A stretch of DNA of 17,731 nt from Bacillota bacterium (GCA_023422115.1 JAEZSA010000042.1:1-17731), one strand, 5' to 3'. Numbered from the stretch's first letter, positions 1 to 7,853 are shown. A program made the numbers and translations. Notes: a model not told the origin generated them from the letters alone.

Positions 1-45
1 ACTAGATCCTAAGTCTAGCGCGTCTGCCAATTTCGCCATACCCGC
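1..45 (-). tRNA. tRNA-Leu(TAG), 5' part, cut by window start
   Basis: Read on the minus strand, the first 45 bases match the 5' portion of a bacterial leucine tRNA. The acceptor half is GCGGGTA, followed by TGGCG, the D-loop segment TTGGCAGACGC, and an anticodon arm CTAGA-CTTAGGA-TCTAG. The loop gives anticodon TAG (positions 9-11), which reads CUA and other CUN leucine codons. The variable arm, T arm and 3' acceptor strand lie outside the window. A matching promoter sits just upstream. Confidence 0.93.
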
Positions 46-60
46 ACACCATGCTATAAT

Positions 61-89
61 ATAATAGCATAATGTCATAGTATTTGCAA
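61..89 (-). promoter_or_regulatory. Promoter of tRNA-Leu
   Basis: On the minus strand a -35 element TTGCAA (84-89) is followed by a 17-base spacer and a -10 element TATTAT (61-66) preceded by TGC, an extended -10. The expected transcription start is about 8-10 bases before the tRNA 5' end, as is normal for a tRNA gene. The -10 lies inside an imperfect palindrome, ATGCTAT...ATAGCAT (51-70), which may be coincidental. Confidence 0.75.
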
Positions 90-131
90 GTGTTTTTTGT
101 AAATTTTACCTTGCTTTTTCATTTTTGCTTG

Positions 132-1136
132 CTATTTTATTCTTCCTTTTTCCTTCATCCATACGATGGTATCTTTAACAGTATCATTGATATCACGGGG
201 AACAAATCCTAGTTCTTTTGTTGCTTTTTCATGGCTGAAATTGGAATTTGACAATAAGGTGTATAAAGAATAACTAGTGTAAAGTGGTGGTTTTTTTCTA
301 ATTTTATAATACAATTCAGCAAGTGGAGCCGTTATTTTTGCAAACCACATCGGTAGAATTGTCTTAATTGGTTTTCTTGTTGAAAAGGTAGAAATAATTT
401 TAATTAAATCACGAACGCTAATATATCTATTTGATAAAATATAGCATTCACCACTTCTTCCTTTTTCAATAGCTTGAATGATTCCTTCGGCAACATCACG
501 AACATCAATAAAGTCATAACCCCCATCCACTAAAGCTGTCAATTTTTTGTTGAAATAATCTAGTACTAATTGTGTTAAGTGACCTCTTCCATAGTCATAA
601 GGACCTATAATTCCTGCAGGATGAATGACAACAGCTTCTAATCCCATTTTTGCTTTTTCTAAGACATAATTAGTTGCTATTGCTTTTGTCTTTGCATATT
701 CACCTTTCACTAAGTTAGGATCAAATTGATCTACTTCAACAATCTTCTCTCCTTTTTTTAATTCTGGAATGGCATGCACACTACTAATATGGATTAATTT
801 TTTTGCGTTATACTCGATACATTTGTCAACTACATTTTTAGTCCCATTGACATTGACATCATAAACACGTTTTGATACCCGTGTTGCAATAGAAATTAAC
901 CCTGCACAGTGAATGACTACAACCTCAGCATTTTCACTATTTGCAAATAATAAATCCAAATCTTCTTGATTACAAACATTCCCAAAAAATATTTTACATC
1001 CAAATTCCTCTAATCTTTGTGGATTTTCATTTGGTAATACTAAAGCTCTGATTTCTCCTTCTTGTAAGCATAGTTTCTTTACAATAGCATAACCAAGGTG
1101 TCCATTTGCGCCAGTGATGATATAAATGCGTCTCAT
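132..1136 (-). CDS. NAD-dependent epimerase/dehydratase family protein (extended SDR)
   Basis: A 334-residue extended short-chain dehydrogenase/reductase. The N-terminal Rossmann motif TGANGHLG (residues 8-15) binds NAD(P). The catalytic triad is visible as Ser118/119 and the YxxxK pair Tyr147/Lys151 (YAKTK). This matches the nucleotide-sugar epimerase / dihydroflavonol-4-reductase-like group, but the substrate cannot be read from the sequence. The start is the ATG at 1134-1136, which has an ideal AAAGGAGG site six bases upstream; an ATG 18 bases earlier lacks one. It follows the methionine transporter operon but is separated from it by a terminator-like hairpin, and has its own candidate promoter. 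No clear terminator separates it from the downstream tRNA-Leu. Family assignment is firm, the exact reaction unknown. Confidence 0.88.
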   Translation of the reverse strand: MRRIYIITGANGHLGYAIVKKLCLQEGEIRALVLPNENPQRLEEFGCKIFFGNVCNQEDLDLLFANSENAEVVVIHCAGLISIATRVSKRVYDVNVNGTKNVVDKCIEYNAKKLIHISSVHAIPELKKGEKIVEVDQFDPNLVKGEYAKTKAIATNYVLEKAKMGLEAVVIHPAGIIGPYDYGRGHLTQLVLDYFNKKLTALVDGGYDFIDVRDVAEGIIQAIEKGRSGECYILSNRYISVRDLIKIISTFSTRKPIKTILPMWFAKITAPLAELYYKIRKKPPLYTSYSLYTLLSNSNFSHEKATKELGFVPRDINDTVKDTIVWMKEKGRIK

Positions 1137-1166
1137 AATTATCCTCCTTTGCATTATGAACTATAA

Positions 1167-1200
1167 TAAAAAAGTGGTATATATCTATATTATACCACTT
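1167..1200 (-). terminator. Terminator-like inverted repeat after metQ
   Basis: The arms AAGTGGTATA (1172-1181 as read on plus) and TATACCACTT (1191-1200) form a perfect 10-bp stem with a 9-base loop. On the minus strand the stem is followed by TTTTTT, so it looks like an intrinsic terminator for the metNIQ transcript. The stem is AT-rich. It also overlaps a candidate -10 for the next gene and could act as an operator. Confidence 0.6.
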
Positions 1201-1216
1201 AATCAATATATAGCAA
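1189..1216 (-). promoter_or_regulatory. Candidate promoter of the epimerase gene
   Basis: On the minus strand TTGCTA (1211-1216) is followed by a 16-base spacer and TATAAT (1189-1194), with TGG just before it as an extended -10. The start site would fall about 45 bases before the ATG at 1136. The -10 lies inside the inverted repeat 1172-1200, so the call is tentative. Confidence 0.4.
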
Positions 1217-1259
1217 CAATGCAACTACATTAATATGACAACTTTTGAGTAATTATCAT

Positions 1260-2063
1260 TTATTGTAGAGGTAGGACAGTTCCTTGATAGGTCGCTTCAA
1301 TGTATTCCTTAATATTTGGTTGTGATAAAGCAGCGATTAAAACTTTGATTCCTTCTGCTTCTTCATTTCCCTCTTTTACAGCAATGATATTTCCATAAGT
1401 AGCTGCCGCTACACTTAAAGCATCTTCTTGACCCAACAATTTATCTAATGAAATATCAGCACTTACTGCATAATTTCCATTAATAACAGCATAATCCACT
1501 TCCACTAATTGAGTAGGTAATGCTGCTGCTTCAAATGGTAAAATTTCAACTTGATATGGATTACTAACAATATCTTTACTGGTAATCAATAATCCTTTAC
1601 TTTGGTCTACTTCAATAATTCCAAGTGTTGTTAATAATAATAAAGCGCGTGCATAATTGGTTGTATCATTTGGCACTGCTATCGTAGCTTTTTCTTTGAT
1701 GGTTGTTAGGCTATTACTTTTCCCAGCATAGATTCCTAATGGCTCATAATGTACAGCAAAAACAGAAACCAAGTCTGTGTTTTGCTCTTTATTAAAACTA
1801 TCTAGATAAGGTAAATGCTGAAAGAAATTCGCATCTAGTTCACCTTCTTGTAATGCAATATTTGGTAACACATAATCATTGTAAATCTTAATTTCTAGTT
1901 CATACCCTTGCTTTTCAATATATTGACGCGCTTGCTCTAATATTTCGGCGTGTGGACTTGCTGATGCTCCGATGATTAAAACTTTATCATCGATACTATT
2001 TTTACTGCATCCTGTTAATAATACTACTAAAATGAATAACCATAATCCTAAAATTTTTTTCAT
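1260..2063 (-). CDS. metQ: Methionine ABC transporter substrate-binding lipoprotein MetQ
   Basis: A 267-residue NlpA/MetQ-family solute-binding lipoprotein that captures methionine outside the membrane and delivers it to MetI/MetN. The N-terminus has a lysine start, a hydrophobic stretch and a lipobox LLTGC with the lipidated Cys at residue 19. Family hallmarks follow: GASASPHAEIL near residue 32, the motif NDYVLPNIALQEGELDANFFQH, and LTTIKEKATIAVPND in the ligand cleft. Length is normal for the family. The start at 2061-2063 has AAAGGAGA upstream. It is the last gene of the metN-metI-metQ operon, 13 bases after metI, and is followed by a terminator-like hairpin. Methionine as ligand is supported by the T-box leader specifier. 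Confidence 0.93.
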   Translation of the reverse strand: MKKILGLWLFILVVLLTGCSKNSIDDKVLIIGASASPHAEILEQARQYIEKQGYELEIKIYNDYVLPNIALQEGELDANFFQHLPYLDSFNKEQNTDLVSVFAVHYEPLGIYAGKSNSLTTIKEKATIAVPNDTTNYARALLLLTTLGIIEVDQSKGLLITSKDIVSNPYQVEILPFEAAALPTQLVEVDYAVINGNYAVSADISLDKLLGQEDALSVAAATYGNIIAVKEGNEEAEGIKVLIAALSQPNIKEYIEATYQGTVLPLQ

Positions 2064-2076
2064 GTTTTTCTCCTTT

Positions 2077-2742
2077 TTATTTTTTGTCTATTTTTTTTGC
2101 AATCATATCAAATAACAATTGAATTAGTTGAACAATAATCACGATAAAAACTAAAACGATGAGCATTGTTTTCGTGTCAAAACGATAATAACCATTTTCA
2201 ATAGCAATATTACCTAAGCCACCACCACCAACTGCTCCGCTTAAAGCACTATAACCGATTAACATAATAATCGTAATCGCTAATCCTCTCACAAAAGAAG
2301 GAATCGCTTCAACTAAATAAACCTTGAAAATAATTTCTAAGTTGTTACATCCCATGCATTTTGCTGCTTCTATGACTCCTTTATCCACTTCATTTAACGA
2401 AGTTTCTGTTAACCTAGCTACAAAAGGAATTGCCCCGATAGCAAGAGGGATAATCATTCCTCTCACACCAATCGAAGTTCCTATGACCGCTCTTGTGAAG
2501 GGGATTAATGCAATTAGTAAAATGATGAAGGGAATGGATCTTCCCAAGTTGATAATCGCGTTTAAAACCTTATGAATCGTTTTGCTAGGAAATAAACCAT
2601 TCTTTTCTGTTGCCAAAACCAAAACACCAATTGGTACCCCTACTAAGTATGCAATGCCTGTTGAAAAGACAACCATTAGTAATGTATCAGCAATTCCTTG
2701 AAAAATATCAACACGTTGTAATATTTCAATAATTTGACTCAT
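2077..2742 (-). CDS. metI: Methionine ABC transporter permease MetI
   Basis: A 221-residue MetI-type permease with about five hydrophobic membrane segments. The conserved cytoplasmic EAA coupling loop is seen as EAAKCMG at about residues 125-131, and the C-terminal SGAVGGGGLGNIA motif (about residues 168-180) is typical of methionine permeases. It forms the membrane channel of the importer as a dimer with MetN. Its ATG overlaps the metN stop codon by one base (TAATG), indicating translational coupling. Length is normal. Confidence 0.95.
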   Translation of the reverse strand: MSQIIEILQRVDIFQGIADTLLMVVFSTGIAYLVGVPIGVLVLATEKNGLFPSKTIHKVLNAIINLGRSIPFIILLIALIPFTRAVIGTSIGVRGMIIPLAIGAIPFVARLTETSLNEVDKGVIEAAKCMGCNNLEIIFKVYLVEAIPSFVRGLAITIIMLIGYSALSGAVGGGGLGNIAIENGYYRFDTKTMLIVLVFIVIIVQLIQLLFDMIAKKIDKK

Positions 2743-3485
2743 TAGATTATCAACTCCTTTCCTAATAACATCTTTGTAATATCACTTTGTGGGTTGTTTA
2801 AAACCTCATCCACGGTCCCTTCTTCAACAACCTTGCCATAATTTAAGACTGCTACCTTATCACATACATTTTTCACTACTCCAATTTCATGAGTAATGAT
2901 AATGATTGTTACATGATATCGTAGATTGATTTCTTTAATTAAAGTCAAAATTTGTTTTGTTGTAACAGAATCAAGCGCACTTGTTGGTTCATCGAATAAT
3001 AATAAAGAAGGATTTGTTGCCAGTGCTCGAGCAATCGCCACTCTTTGGCGTTGTCCTCCCGATAATTTAGATGGATATGCTTTTTCTTTTCCCTCTAATC
3101 CAACAAATTGAAATAATTCATTCACTCGAACTTGTATTTTTTCTTTGGCTTCTTTTCTAATTTTTAACGGAAAACTGATATTATCGTAAGCATTTCGTTG
3201 CATCAATAAATGATATCCCTGAAAAACAACACCAATGTTACTTCTAAATTTTCGTAAATCAGTTCCAGATAGTTTAAAAATATCATTACCCTCAATCTCA
3301 ATAGTACCAGAATCAGGTTGCTCCAGTGTTGACAGGCAGCGAAGCAAAGTCGATTTCCCTGCTCCTGATAATCCGATAATTCCATAAATTTCTCCTCTTT
3401 GAATCTCTAAATCGACGTGATCCAAAGCGATAATGGTTTCTTCATTCACATTAAATTTTTTGGTTAATTGATTGATTCTAATCAT
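2742..3485 (-). CDS. metN: Methionine ABC transporter ATP-binding protein MetN, without NIL domain
   Basis: A 247-residue ABC ATPase that powers methionine import. Visible motifs: Walker A GLSGAGKST (38-46), Q-loop Gln89, signature LSGGQ (141-145), Walker B LLLFDEP (161-167) and switch His199. The start at 3483-3485 has AGGAGGG upstream and follows a T-box leader. The typical MetN is about 340 residues and ends in an ACT-like NIL domain that binds methionine and shuts transport down (trans-inhibition). Here the protein stops soon after NNPQSDITKMLLG, so that domain is absent, and no remnant lies downstream because metI starts at the stop codon. Transport identity is firm from the gene set; lack of feedback is inference. 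Confidence 0.93.
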   Translation of the reverse strand: MIRINQLTKKFNVNEETIIALDHVDLEIQRGEIYGIIGLSGAGKSTLLRCLSTLEQPDSGTIEIEGNDIFKLSGTDLRKFRSNIGVVFQGYHLLMQRNAYDNISFPLKIRKEAKEKIQVRVNELFQFVGLEGKEKAYPSKLSGGQRQRVAIARALATNPSLLLFDEPTSALDSVTTKQILTLIKEINLRYHVTIIIITHEIGVVKNVCDKVAVLNYGKVVEEGTVDEVLNNPQSDITKMLLGKELII

Positions 3486-3501
3486 ATGTTCCCTCCTGGA
3501 A

Positions 3502-3540
3502 TAAAAAAAACTCCCATCCTTCTATAAAAGGACGAGAGTT
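3502..3540 (-). terminator. Conditional terminator of the T-box leader
   Basis: On the minus strand a 13-bp stem (AACTCTCGTCCTT with AAGGATGGGAGTT, including two G-U pairs) closes a TTATAG loop and is followed by eight T. It sits right after the T-box core and just before the metN ribosome binding site, so it is the terminator arm of the riboswitch. Confidence 0.9.
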
Positions 3541-3795
3541 AATATTTCCCGTGATACCACCTTAATTTATTATTACTTTACAGTAATAACCTCTTCTAGT
3601 ACTTGAATAAATCGTCATACTATATCACAATAACGGGTGAACCCGGCATAATCTAATTATCAAACTCAATTATGCAACTCCGAGGCCATGTTCAACGATC
3701 TTCTTCTATGCTTGCTTTCACCTAATCAAGCTCTCTAGAAATAGTTTCCAATCATCTACTCTTCTCTTCAATGTTTTTAAAATTATGTAATTGTT
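3502..3795 (-). promoter_or_regulatory. T-box riboswitch leader, methionine specifier, of metNIQ
   Basis: This gene-free stretch is a T-box leader read on the minus strand. The T-box core AAGGTGGTATCACGG lies at 3549-3563; its TGGT would pair with the ACCA end of uncharged tRNA, matching discriminator A of tRNA-Met. A GAAC-ATG specifier region places ATG (Met) at 3687-3689. The Stem II arms GCATAAT/ATTATGC lie at 3647-3676, next to a CCGGGTTCACCCG element. It ends in a terminator hairpin at 3509-3540. In known T-boxes uncharged tRNA stabilises an antiterminator, so the transporter would be switched on when charged Met-tRNA is short. Confidence 0.92.
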
Positions 3796-3801
3796 GTCAC
3801 C

Positions 3802-3830
3802 ATTTTATCACAAGAAAAAGGGGTTGTCAA
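3802..3830 (-). promoter_or_regulatory. Promoter of the T-box/metNIQ transcript
   Basis: On the minus strand a consensus TTGACA (3825-3830), a 17-base spacer and TAAAAT (3802-3807), with TGA giving an extended -10. The start is expected near 3795, directly upstream of Stem I of the T-box leader. Confidence 0.88.
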
Positions 3831-3849
3831 AAAGAAAAGGTTTTCTTTT
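3831..3849 (-). terminator. Possible weak terminator after the helicase gene
   Basis: Directly after the helicase stop codon the minus strand reads AAAAGAAAA-CC-TTTTCTTTT, a perfect inverted repeat ending in T. The stem is almost all A-T with a very short loop and abuts the metNIQ -35 element, so it may not terminate efficiently. Confidence 0.35.
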
Positions 3850-6672
3850 CTATTTTTCTTGAGATATTTTACGAATATCTTCTACTCTTTGGAAAATATA
3901 CATCACACATTCTTCTTTACTCCTAAAGTTTTGCTCTTGTTTCTTTCCATTAATGTATAAAATATACTCTTTATCTTTGGTTAAAGGAAAGATAATAAAT
4001 TGAACTCCTTTATAAGTATATTTTGGAAATCCTTTCGATGTTAATTTCCATTCTCTATTTAGAAAATTCTTTCTTCGGGCTACATAATTCTTTAATTCTT
4101 TTTCCCGTTTTAGTGCTTCTAAATCATTTTCTTCCATTTTACCTGCACAAATACAACCTACTGTTAAGGTACGAGGGTAATCTTTGTGCTGCATATGATG
4201 GGCATATCGTATTGTTGCATTTTCACACATATTACAAAGTTTACTCGGTTTACCCAAATCAGTAATCCCAATACAAGTCCAACCAACTTTTGGAACTGTA
4301 GGATCGTTCCACAAACCAGAGCCTTGGTCTTCAATACCATACATAGAAGCTTCTTCATTCAAGCTTTCTATAAACGATCCTTCTTCATTTATTTTCATAA
4401 AGTAACTCTGATTTTCTTCTTGGCCATCCTCGTCTTCCGTTATTATTTCATCAATTACTTCTGGTATGATTTCTTCAATCGGTTCTTCGGTTGCTTCATC
4501 AACTTTTTCTAGATTATCTTCTACCATTTTTTCAATAACCAGTTTATGATCCAAACCAATTACTTTCGTATTATCTAGAGTTTTTCTAGCAAAATCATAG
4601 AAAATACTGATTGCACGGGGGTGTTCATATTGATCAAATTTAATTTGATAGTTTTTGTTTTGGTAATCAATTTGAATAATTTCACCGATACCAAAAATAG
4701 GATGTTCTACTTTGTCACCAATCTGATACTCTAACTCATAAGTAACAACCGTTTCTTCTTTTATCTTTTTTTTAACCCCAATACTAACATAATGATCTTC
4801 TCCAATTTCAGTTAGAAAACGAGATGGGATTTTAATAGCTCCTTCATGAGAATAGGATTCAGAATTGGTAAGGAATAATCTTTTCCTAGCTCTAGTTAGA
4901 GCAACATAGCAAAGTCTTCGTTCTTCTTCTAATCCAGCAATTTGACGTTCTTCAATCGTGCGATTGGATGGGAAAATACCATCATTTAACGAAATTACAA
5001 ACACATTATCGAATTCCAATCCTTTGGCAGCATGAACAGTCATCAATTTCACTTTATCTAGCGCTTCTTCTTCACGATCGGATTGAATTGCTAAATAATT
5101 AAGAAATTCTTCTAGATTGCCCATATCTTTGGAATCAATCAGCAATTCTTGAATTACTTTTTTAAACTCAAGCAAGTTTTCAAAGCGTTCCATATTACCA
5201 AGTTCACGAATATAAGTATCATAACCTGTCTTTGCCATTAATTCATCAAAAATAGTCAATGCATCCATTTTATCTTTGTTTTTTTGTAAGTTATCAATCA
5301 CTTCAACAAATTGAACAATTTCATAGTTCCCTTTTGAGAATAAATGGAGATTTTCCTTTAAGGTTGTAAATAAGGATTTATTTAACTCTTGCATGGCATA
5401 TAGTTTCAGTCGTTTAATCTTTCCCATCTTTCGCTTGGGAACGTTGATCACTCGTTTAAAGGATACATCATCTCCAAAAGCAACTAATCGCATATAAGCA
5501 ATAATGTCTTTGATTTCCATTCGTTGAAAGAATTTGATATTCCCAATAATTTCATAAGGAATAGCCGCCTCTAGGAATTTATTTTCAATAATTCTTGAAG
5601 AATAACTAGCTCGATATAAGATAGCAATATCACTATAATTTACATTATGAATATCTTTTAAAAACTTTATTCTAGCCGTAATCCAATCTGCTTCGAAATG
5701 ATCTGTCTTAGCATGATAATAGATTACATCTTCTCCCCCATCCATTAAAGTGAATAATTCTTTCGGATAACGATTTTTATTATTTTCTATTAACGTGTTT
5801 GCACATTTTAATATCTTTGAAGTAGAACGATAATTCTGATTCATAACAATCGTGGTAGTTGGCGTGTGTTTTTTATCGTAGTCAACCAATAATTCCATTC
5901 TTGATCCTCGCCATTCATAAATATTTTGGTCAGGATCCCCAACGATCATCACATTTTTATATTTCCCTGAAATTAAATCTAATAGCATCAATTCTTTAAT
6001 CGTACTATCTTGAAATTCGTCGACTTGAATATAATTTAGCCGATCTTGCCATTTCTGGCGAACATCTTCATTGTGTTGTAAAATGTAAATCGCAAAATTA
6101 ATCAAATCATCAAAGTCAAGTAAGTATCGTCTTTTTTGATATTCTAAATATTTTCTAATAATAATATCATCCAGTTTTGTCTCTTCTATTAAAATTGGCT
6201 TTTTGGGGGTAATCATATCAACAACATAACGCATATTATCTTTATAATCTGCAATTCGACCAATGATTTTTTCAAAAGAGCCACTATCTAGTTTTAGTTC
6301 TAATTCTTCATAGATTTCACTTAAAATTTGTTTTTGATCTGCTTGATCAATAATTTGAAAGTTGCGCGGATAGAAAATCCGTTCTGAGTTTTCCCCAATA
6401 ATTTTAGCACCTAAAGCATGATAAGTTGTCACAAAAGAAACATCTACGTTTTCATCAAGAAGTTTCTTAATTCGATTTTTCATTTCATTTGCTGCTTTGT
6501 TTGAAAAGGTAACACAAAGAATATTTTTTGAACTAATACCAATTTCGTTTGTTAAATAGACATAGCGATTAACAAGCATTTTAGTCTTACCGCTTCCTGC
6601 TCCAGCAATCACTCGTAAATATCCCTCGGTATTTTTTACTGCTGCCAACTGCTTTTCATTTAACTGTTCCAT
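3850..6672 (-). CDS. UvrD/PcrA-family superfamily 1 DNA helicase with Cys/His-rich C-terminal extension
   Basis: A 940-residue ATP-dependent 3'-5' DNA helicase of the UvrD/PcrA group, acting in DNA repair or replication-transcription conflicts. Motifs in order: Q motif Gln8, Walker A GAGSGKT (24-30), Walker B VDEFQD (217-222), GDPDQ (245-249), motif V TVHAAKGLEF (545-554) and motif VI ALTRARKR (591-598). A Tudor-like segment (about 648-697) resembles the PcrA C-terminus. Unlike the usual 720-750-residue proteins, it continues with an acidic linker (about 717-790) and a Cys/His-rich module: Cys800, CNMC (813-816), His825/826/829 and CIC (840-842), then about 95 more residues. The start is the ATG at 6670-6672, with AAGGAG upstream. 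It lies 39 bases after the aldo/keto reductase gene and may be co-transcribed. Whether it is the housekeeping PcrA cannot be told from this window. Confidence 0.9.
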   Translation of the reverse strand: MEQLNEKQLAAVKNTEGYLRVIAGAGSGKTKMLVNRYVYLTNEIGISSKNILCVTFSNKAANEMKNRIKKLLDENVDVSFVTTYHALGAKIIGENSERIFYPRNFQIIDQADQKQILSEIYEELELKLDSGSFEKIIGRIADYKDNMRYVVDMITPKKPILIEETKLDDIIIRKYLEYQKRRYLLDFDDLINFAIYILQHNEDVRQKWQDRLNYIQVDEFQDSTIKELMLLDLISGKYKNVMIVGDPDQNIYEWRGSRMELLVDYDKKHTPTTTIVMNQNYRSTSKILKCANTLIENNKNRYPKELFTLMDGGEDVIYYHAKTDHFEADWITARIKFLKDIHNVNYSDIAILYRASYSSRIIENKFLEAAIPYEIIGNIKFFQRMEIKDIIAYMRLVAFGDDVSFKRVINVPKRKMGKIKRLKLYAMQELNKSLFTTLKENLHLFSKGNYEIVQFVEVIDNLQKNKDKMDALTIFDELMAKTGYDTYIRELGNMERFENLLEFKKVIQELLIDSKDMGNLEEFLNYLAIQSDREEEALDKVKLMTVHAAKGLEFDNVFVISLNDGIFPSNRTIEERQIAGLEEERRLCYVALTRARKRLFLTNSESYSHEGAIKIPSRFLTEIGEDHYVSIGVKKKIKEETVVTYELEYQIGDKVEHPIFGIGEIIQIDYQNKNYQIKFDQYEHPRAISIFYDFARKTLDNTKVIGLDHKLVIEKMVEDNLEKVDEATEEPIEEIIPEVIDEIITEDEDGQEENQSYFMKINEEGSFIESLNEEASMYGIEDQGSGLWNDPTVPKVGWTCIGITDLGKPSKLCNMCENATIRYAHHMQHKDYPRTLTVGCICAGKMEENDLEALKREKELKNYVARRKNFLNREWKLTSKGFPKYTYKGVQFIIFPLTKDKEYILYINGKKQEQNFRSKEECVMYIFQRVEDIRKISQEK

Positions 6673-6711
6673 AAAATACTCCTTACTTTCGCAATTTTTA
6701 ATCATTTTAGT

Positions 6712-7596
6712 TTATGGTAATTTATGACCAACGGATAGATAAAGCAAATACCATTCTTCTCTGGTTAATTCTATCTCTCTTGCTTTTACTATTTCATGTA
6801 AATGATCTTTATTTGTTGTCCCCACAATTGCTGTTATATGAGCAGGATGACGAAGAATCCAACTAATAGCGATGGTATTTTTCGATACTTGATATTTTGT
6901 TGCAAGTAGGGATAATTGTTCGTTTAGTGGTTTATAAAGTGGATTATCGATGAAGCTACCTTCACTCCAAGAAGCCATTAAGCTTGACCACGATTGAATC
7001 GCAATATCGTGTAACATACAATATTCAATCAATCCACTAGAATGATCAATCGCTTCCCCCTCACTCATGTTTACAAAGATGCCTTGATTAATCATATGAG
7101 AGTGAACTAAACTGAATTGTAATTGATTATATTTAATTGGTTGATTTACAAACTTTTTAAAAAGCTCTATTTGGTGAGGGTTCATATTCGAAACACCAAA
7201 TTCACGCACTTTTCCAGAGTGATACAATTCATTAAAAGCTTCATTGATTTCTTTGTAATCGATTAAGGCATCGGGTCGATGTAGTAATAAAATATCAATA
7301 TAATCTGTTTGCAGGGCTTTTAAACTTCGATTTACTTGCGCTAAAATATGATCTTTTGATAAATCATAATAGCCTTTACAAATTCCACATTTAGTCTGAA
7401 TCTTAATTTTACTTCTTAAATCAGGATTTTTATGAAGAATCTCACCAAATATTTCTTCGCATTTACCAGCGCCATAGATGTCAGCATGATCAAATAGAGT
7501 AATCCCTTCCGATATCGCTTGTTTAATCAATTGTTCTGCTTGTGTCACGTCCAGTTTTGCAAGTCGCATACATCCTAAAGCAATTTGTTTACCCAT
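6712..7596 (-). CDS. Aldo/keto reductase, YdhF-like
   Basis: A 294-residue aldo/keto reductase with a TIM-barrel fold, expected to reduce carbonyls with NADPH in the cytoplasm. The catalytic tetrad is visible: Asp36 and Tyr41 in the FDHADIYG segment, Lys69 in QTKCG and His106 in LLLHRPD. The GVSNMNPHQIELF segment and the cofactor-binding IVGTTNKDHL near the C-terminus are typical, and overall it resembles the YdhF subgroup. The start is the ATG at 7594-7596, with AAGGAG seven bases upstream; a TTG five codons earlier overlaps that ribosome binding site and is unlikely. The physiological substrate is unknown. It is the first gene of a possible two-gene unit with the helicase. Confidence 0.9.
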   Translation of the reverse strand: MGKQIALGCMRLAKLDVTQAEQLIKQAISEGITLFDHADIYGAGKCEEIFGEILHKNPDLRSKIKIQTKCGICKGYYDLSKDHILAQVNRSLKALQTDYIDILLLHRPDALIDYKEINEAFNELYHSGKVREFGVSNMNPHQIELFKKFVNQPIKYNQLQFSLVHSHMINQGIFVNMSEGEAIDHSSGLIEYCMLHDIAIQSWSSLMASWSEGSFIDNPLYKPLNEQLSLLATKYQVSKNTIAISWILRHPAHITAIVGTTNKDHLHEIVKAREIELTREEWYLLYLSVGHKLP

Positions 7597-7619
7597 GTCT
7601 ATCTCCTTCAACTAAATTG

Positions 7620-7649
7620 ATTATAACACTTAATCCATGATGATGTAAA
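7620..7649 (-). promoter_or_regulatory. Promoter of the aldo/keto reductase gene
   Basis: On the minus strand TTTACA (7644-7649), an 18-base spacer and a consensus TATAAT (7620-7625) preceded by TGT, an extended -10. The start would fall about 15-20 bases before the ATG. Confidence 0.7.
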
Positions 7650-7701
7650 CAGAAAGATAAGCGATTACTTTCAATTATTTTCTTATTCTTTAGAAAAAAT
7701 T

Positions 7702-7735
7702 AAAAAAGAACTATAATAAATTATTTCATAGTTCT
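7702..7735 (-). terminator. Intrinsic terminator after tRNA-Gln
   Basis: On the minus strand the arms AGAACTAT and ATAGTTCT, extended by further A-T pairs, are followed by TTTTTT. The hairpin lies about 30 bases beyond the CCA end of the tRNA gene. A smaller inverted repeat, TGTAAA/TTTACA (7741-7759), lies between the two. Confidence 0.75.
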
Positions 7736-7764
7736 CATTTTGTAAAATATTAGTTTACAATGAA

Positions 7765-7840
7765 TGGCAGGGCTAGTAGGATTCGAACCTACGAAATAAC
7801 AGGGTCAGAGCCTGTTGCCTTACCGCTTGGCTATAGCCCT
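7765..7840 (-). tRNA. tRNA-Gln(CTG)
   Basis: A complete 76-base tRNA with encoded CCA. Acceptor arms AGGGCTA and TAGCCCT pair fully; discriminator is G. The D arm is GCCAAGCGGTAAGGC, the anticodon arm ACAGG-CTCTGAC-CCTGT and the T arm GTAGG-TTCGAAT-CCTAC. The anticodon is CTG (7806-7808), reading the glutamine codon CAG. The body matches bacterial glutamine tRNAs (GGGCTATAGCCAAGCGGTAAGGC). In low-GC genomes glutamine is mostly read by a TTG-anticodon tRNA, which must be elsewhere because this one should not read CAA. Confidence 0.95.
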
Positions 7841-7853
7841 AAATGCCATCAGT

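Noticed and set aside
51..70. Imperfect palindrome ATGCTATAAT-ATAATAGCAT as an operator or attachment site next to tRNA-Leu
   Set aside because: It coincides with the tRNA promoter -10 region, and no integrase gene or duplicated tRNA end is present in the window.
4023..4512. Plus-strand open frames opposite the helicase C-terminal region
   Set aside because: They lie inside the helicase gene, lack ribosome binding sites and show no recognisable domain; the minus-strand protein has clear family motifs throughout.
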